Assembly: GCA_018105865.1 (NCBI GenBank)
Contig: CM030853.1
Coordinates: 5,819,075 to 5,883,074 of the forward strand
Direction: 5' to 3'
DNA length: 64,000 nucleotides
Source of the DNA: Metaphire vulgaris
Lineage: Eukaryota > Annelida > Clitellata > Crassiclitellata > Megascolecidae
Made by a program: the position numbers and the translations under genes. Below, one piece after another: positions 62,350 to 64,000 of the stretch (the stretch's first letter is position 1; the number at the start of each line of letters is the position of its first letter). The notes below the pieces were generated by a model, which ran no database searches, was not told where the DNA came from, and saw only the letters and a list, made by a program, of their open reading frames with translations.

Positions 62350-62741
62350 GTGCCTAGATCACGCTTCCAGTCCTTTGGTCCTGCCAATTCGACGGTCCTA
62401 AGCGGCAAGTCGTCGGCGGCGTTGAGAACGTCAAAACGACGTACGCGGTCGTCGCCTGAAAACACCAGCGAAGTAGTAACGCGGTCAACGTTGACCGTAG
62501 GAGGAGGTAGGTCGAAGCCGCGTCCGATCGACTGTTCGGATATTCGTCCATGGCGTTCCGGTGATCGCCCTCGAATACGTGTCTGTACAGGCCGCCGCCG
62601 AAGTGGTCGCCACCGCCGAGCGGTCCTTCGGAGTCGCCGTAGTCGTCGGCGGAGTTTTCGTCTTCTCTCTGCTCGACGACGGGTACGGAGGAGGAGGAAC
62701 CAGGCGAGTCGAAATTGTACTGGCTTTTCTTCGAATGAGAG
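62350..62741 (-). CDS. Candidate coding exon(s), unknown gene
   Basis: This stretch is much GC-richer than its surroundings and opens on the minus strand after an acceptor-like GTGTGCAG at 62742. From 62741 one frame reads SHSKKSQYNFDSPGSSSSVP, then EQREDENSADDYGDSEGPLG and GLYRHVFEG; further down a different frame reads GRGFDLPPPTVNVDRVTTSL and VLNAADDLPLRTVELAGPKD. A 47-base GTATTC...AACAG intron would join the two in phase 0, but that is short. The codon choice and acidic/Ser-rich product look coding; the plus-strand Arg-rich frame is its shadow. I do not recognise the protein. No ATG starts the frame, so it would be internal. Confidence 0.45.
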
Positions 62742-62801
62742 CTGCACACGACTTTACGTACACATAAACATACTGTATATTGTATATTAGGCCTACGACC
62801 C

Positions 62802-63044
<243 letters not shown>

Positions 63045-63404
63045 GAAAGGAAGATATAAAACGTCTAGAGGCTTTTGAAATGTGGATCTGGAGGAAAATA
63101 AAAAGTAAAATACACAGAACATAAGACAAACGAGGAAGTCATGAAGGAGATACGGGAAGACAGAAGCCTGATAGATACAATTCGGAAAAGGCAGAGAAAT
63201 TGGATGGAACATGTCCTCCGGCATGACTCTCTACTAAGAACAAATAATTGAAGGGAAATGGAGGGAAAGAGAGTGAGAGGTAGACCGAGAAAGATGATGT
63301 TGGAGTAGATGATGGATAAAGGATACCAAGAACTCAAAGAAGAAGCAAGCAACCGATCGGAGTGGGAGAACTGGATACCTGGACCTGTCGAAAGACAGAA
63401 ACAC

Positions 63405-63498
<94 letters not shown>
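63045..63498 (+). mobile_element. RTE-like LINE 3' fragment with GAT tail
   Basis: Directly after the microsatellite come frameshifted pieces of a LINE C-terminus: KRLEAFEMWIWRKI, IRKRQRNWMEHVLRHDSLL, KRVRGRPRKMM, KGYQELKEEASNRSEW. It ends in a GAT run (63406-63498). In-frame stops make it a relic. Confidence 0.75.
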
Positions 63499-63499
<1 letters not shown>

Positions 63500-63730
63500 A
63501 TAGATAATGGCTGCAGCGACAAACAGACGTTTGAATCGAGAGATGTGTGAGCGACAGTAGTTATCAACACATGAGAAATCCTACTAAACCACTTAGGCCT
63601 AACTTATTATCATTGTTATTAATATTACTAGGCGTTTACTAAAAGACGTTTCGTAGAGAACTTTTAACATAATTATATGTAAAAGTCTTGTTATTTCGAT
63701 AAATTTTGTTTAACTACTTCTTTCCGTAGT

Positions 63731-63914
63731 CAGGGGCGGCGCTAGAGGGGTGGGTCCGCGGGTCCGGACCCACCCAGCCTCGGGCAGGGGCGCCCAAGCA
63801 AATCGTGCAAATACGCAGAGAAATTTTGATGGGGGTGAGGGGTAGTCTGAGCCGGGTCCTAGCCGAGCAGATTGCATTAGACCCACCCAGTCAACAAAAC
63901 CCAGCGCCGCCCCT
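63731..63914. mobile_element. MITE with AGGGGCGGCGCTAG ends
   Basis: Ends CAGGGGCGGCGCTAG and CCAGCGCCGCCCCT are inverted; the interior repeats GACCCACCCAG. Flanks match at only about 5 of 8, so an old hAT-like copy. Confidence 0.65.
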
Positions 63915-64000
63915 ATCTGTAGCCTATACTTATTCTTTTAGATAAGCTATTTTGCCATTTGTGCGCAGACTCACATCAGAGAGAGGGTGTTTCAATTTTT

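Overview
The window is metazoan genomic DNA: spliced genes with GT-AG introns, low GC, many trinucleotide microsatellites and a heavy load of short DNA transposons and retroelement fragments. The gene set (a BRAF-type RAF kinase, an ANKRD26/CCDC144-like coiled-coil protein, a Rab20-like GTPase and a DUF4806 protein) together with the repeats fits a marine invertebrate, possibly a non-vertebrate deuterostome. That placement is inference, and no species is claimed. I see no operon-like, bacterial, viral or CRISPR content.

Layout. 1-15.6 kb, minus strand: a complete RAF gene, rebuilt as 15 coding exons (780 codons) with BRAF-specific region, Ras-binding domain, C1 zinc finger, 14-3-3 sites and kinase domain. 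15.6-18.5 kb: repeat-filled gap between divergent genes. 18.5-47.7 kb, plus strand: a 28-exon gene that closes as a 965-codon frame; it encodes a long coiled coil with the CCDC144C-like and DUF3496-like regions of ANKRD26 relatives, with no ankyrin repeats found in the window. 47.7-52.3 kb: repeats. 52.3-55.8 kb, minus strand: a complete 5-exon Rab20-like GTPase (208 codons). 57.8-59.4 kb, plus strand: the three 3' exons of a DUF4806 gene. 62.35-62.74 kb: a GC-rich candidate coding exon of unknown identity, minus strand.

Mobile DNA. Introns and gaps carry at least a dozen miniature hAT-type elements; several have exact 8-bp target duplications. There are also a decayed DD37D (maT-like) mariner relic, a pogo-like MITE, a 330-bp foldback element, tRNA-derived SINEs of two kinds, and 3' ends of CR1/L2-like and RTE-like LINEs that often abut AAT or GAT microsatellites.

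The two most unusual observations are (i) a 19-base module, GACAAGCAAAAAGGTCATC, recurring (often twice per copy) inside miniature elements whose ends are otherwise unrelated, and (ii) an about 80-bp TTAA-bounded hairpin family whose inner stem differs in sequence between copies but keeps its pairing. RAF and Rab20-like proteins belong to growth signalling and membrane traffic respectively; nothing here suggests that the four genes act as one pathway.
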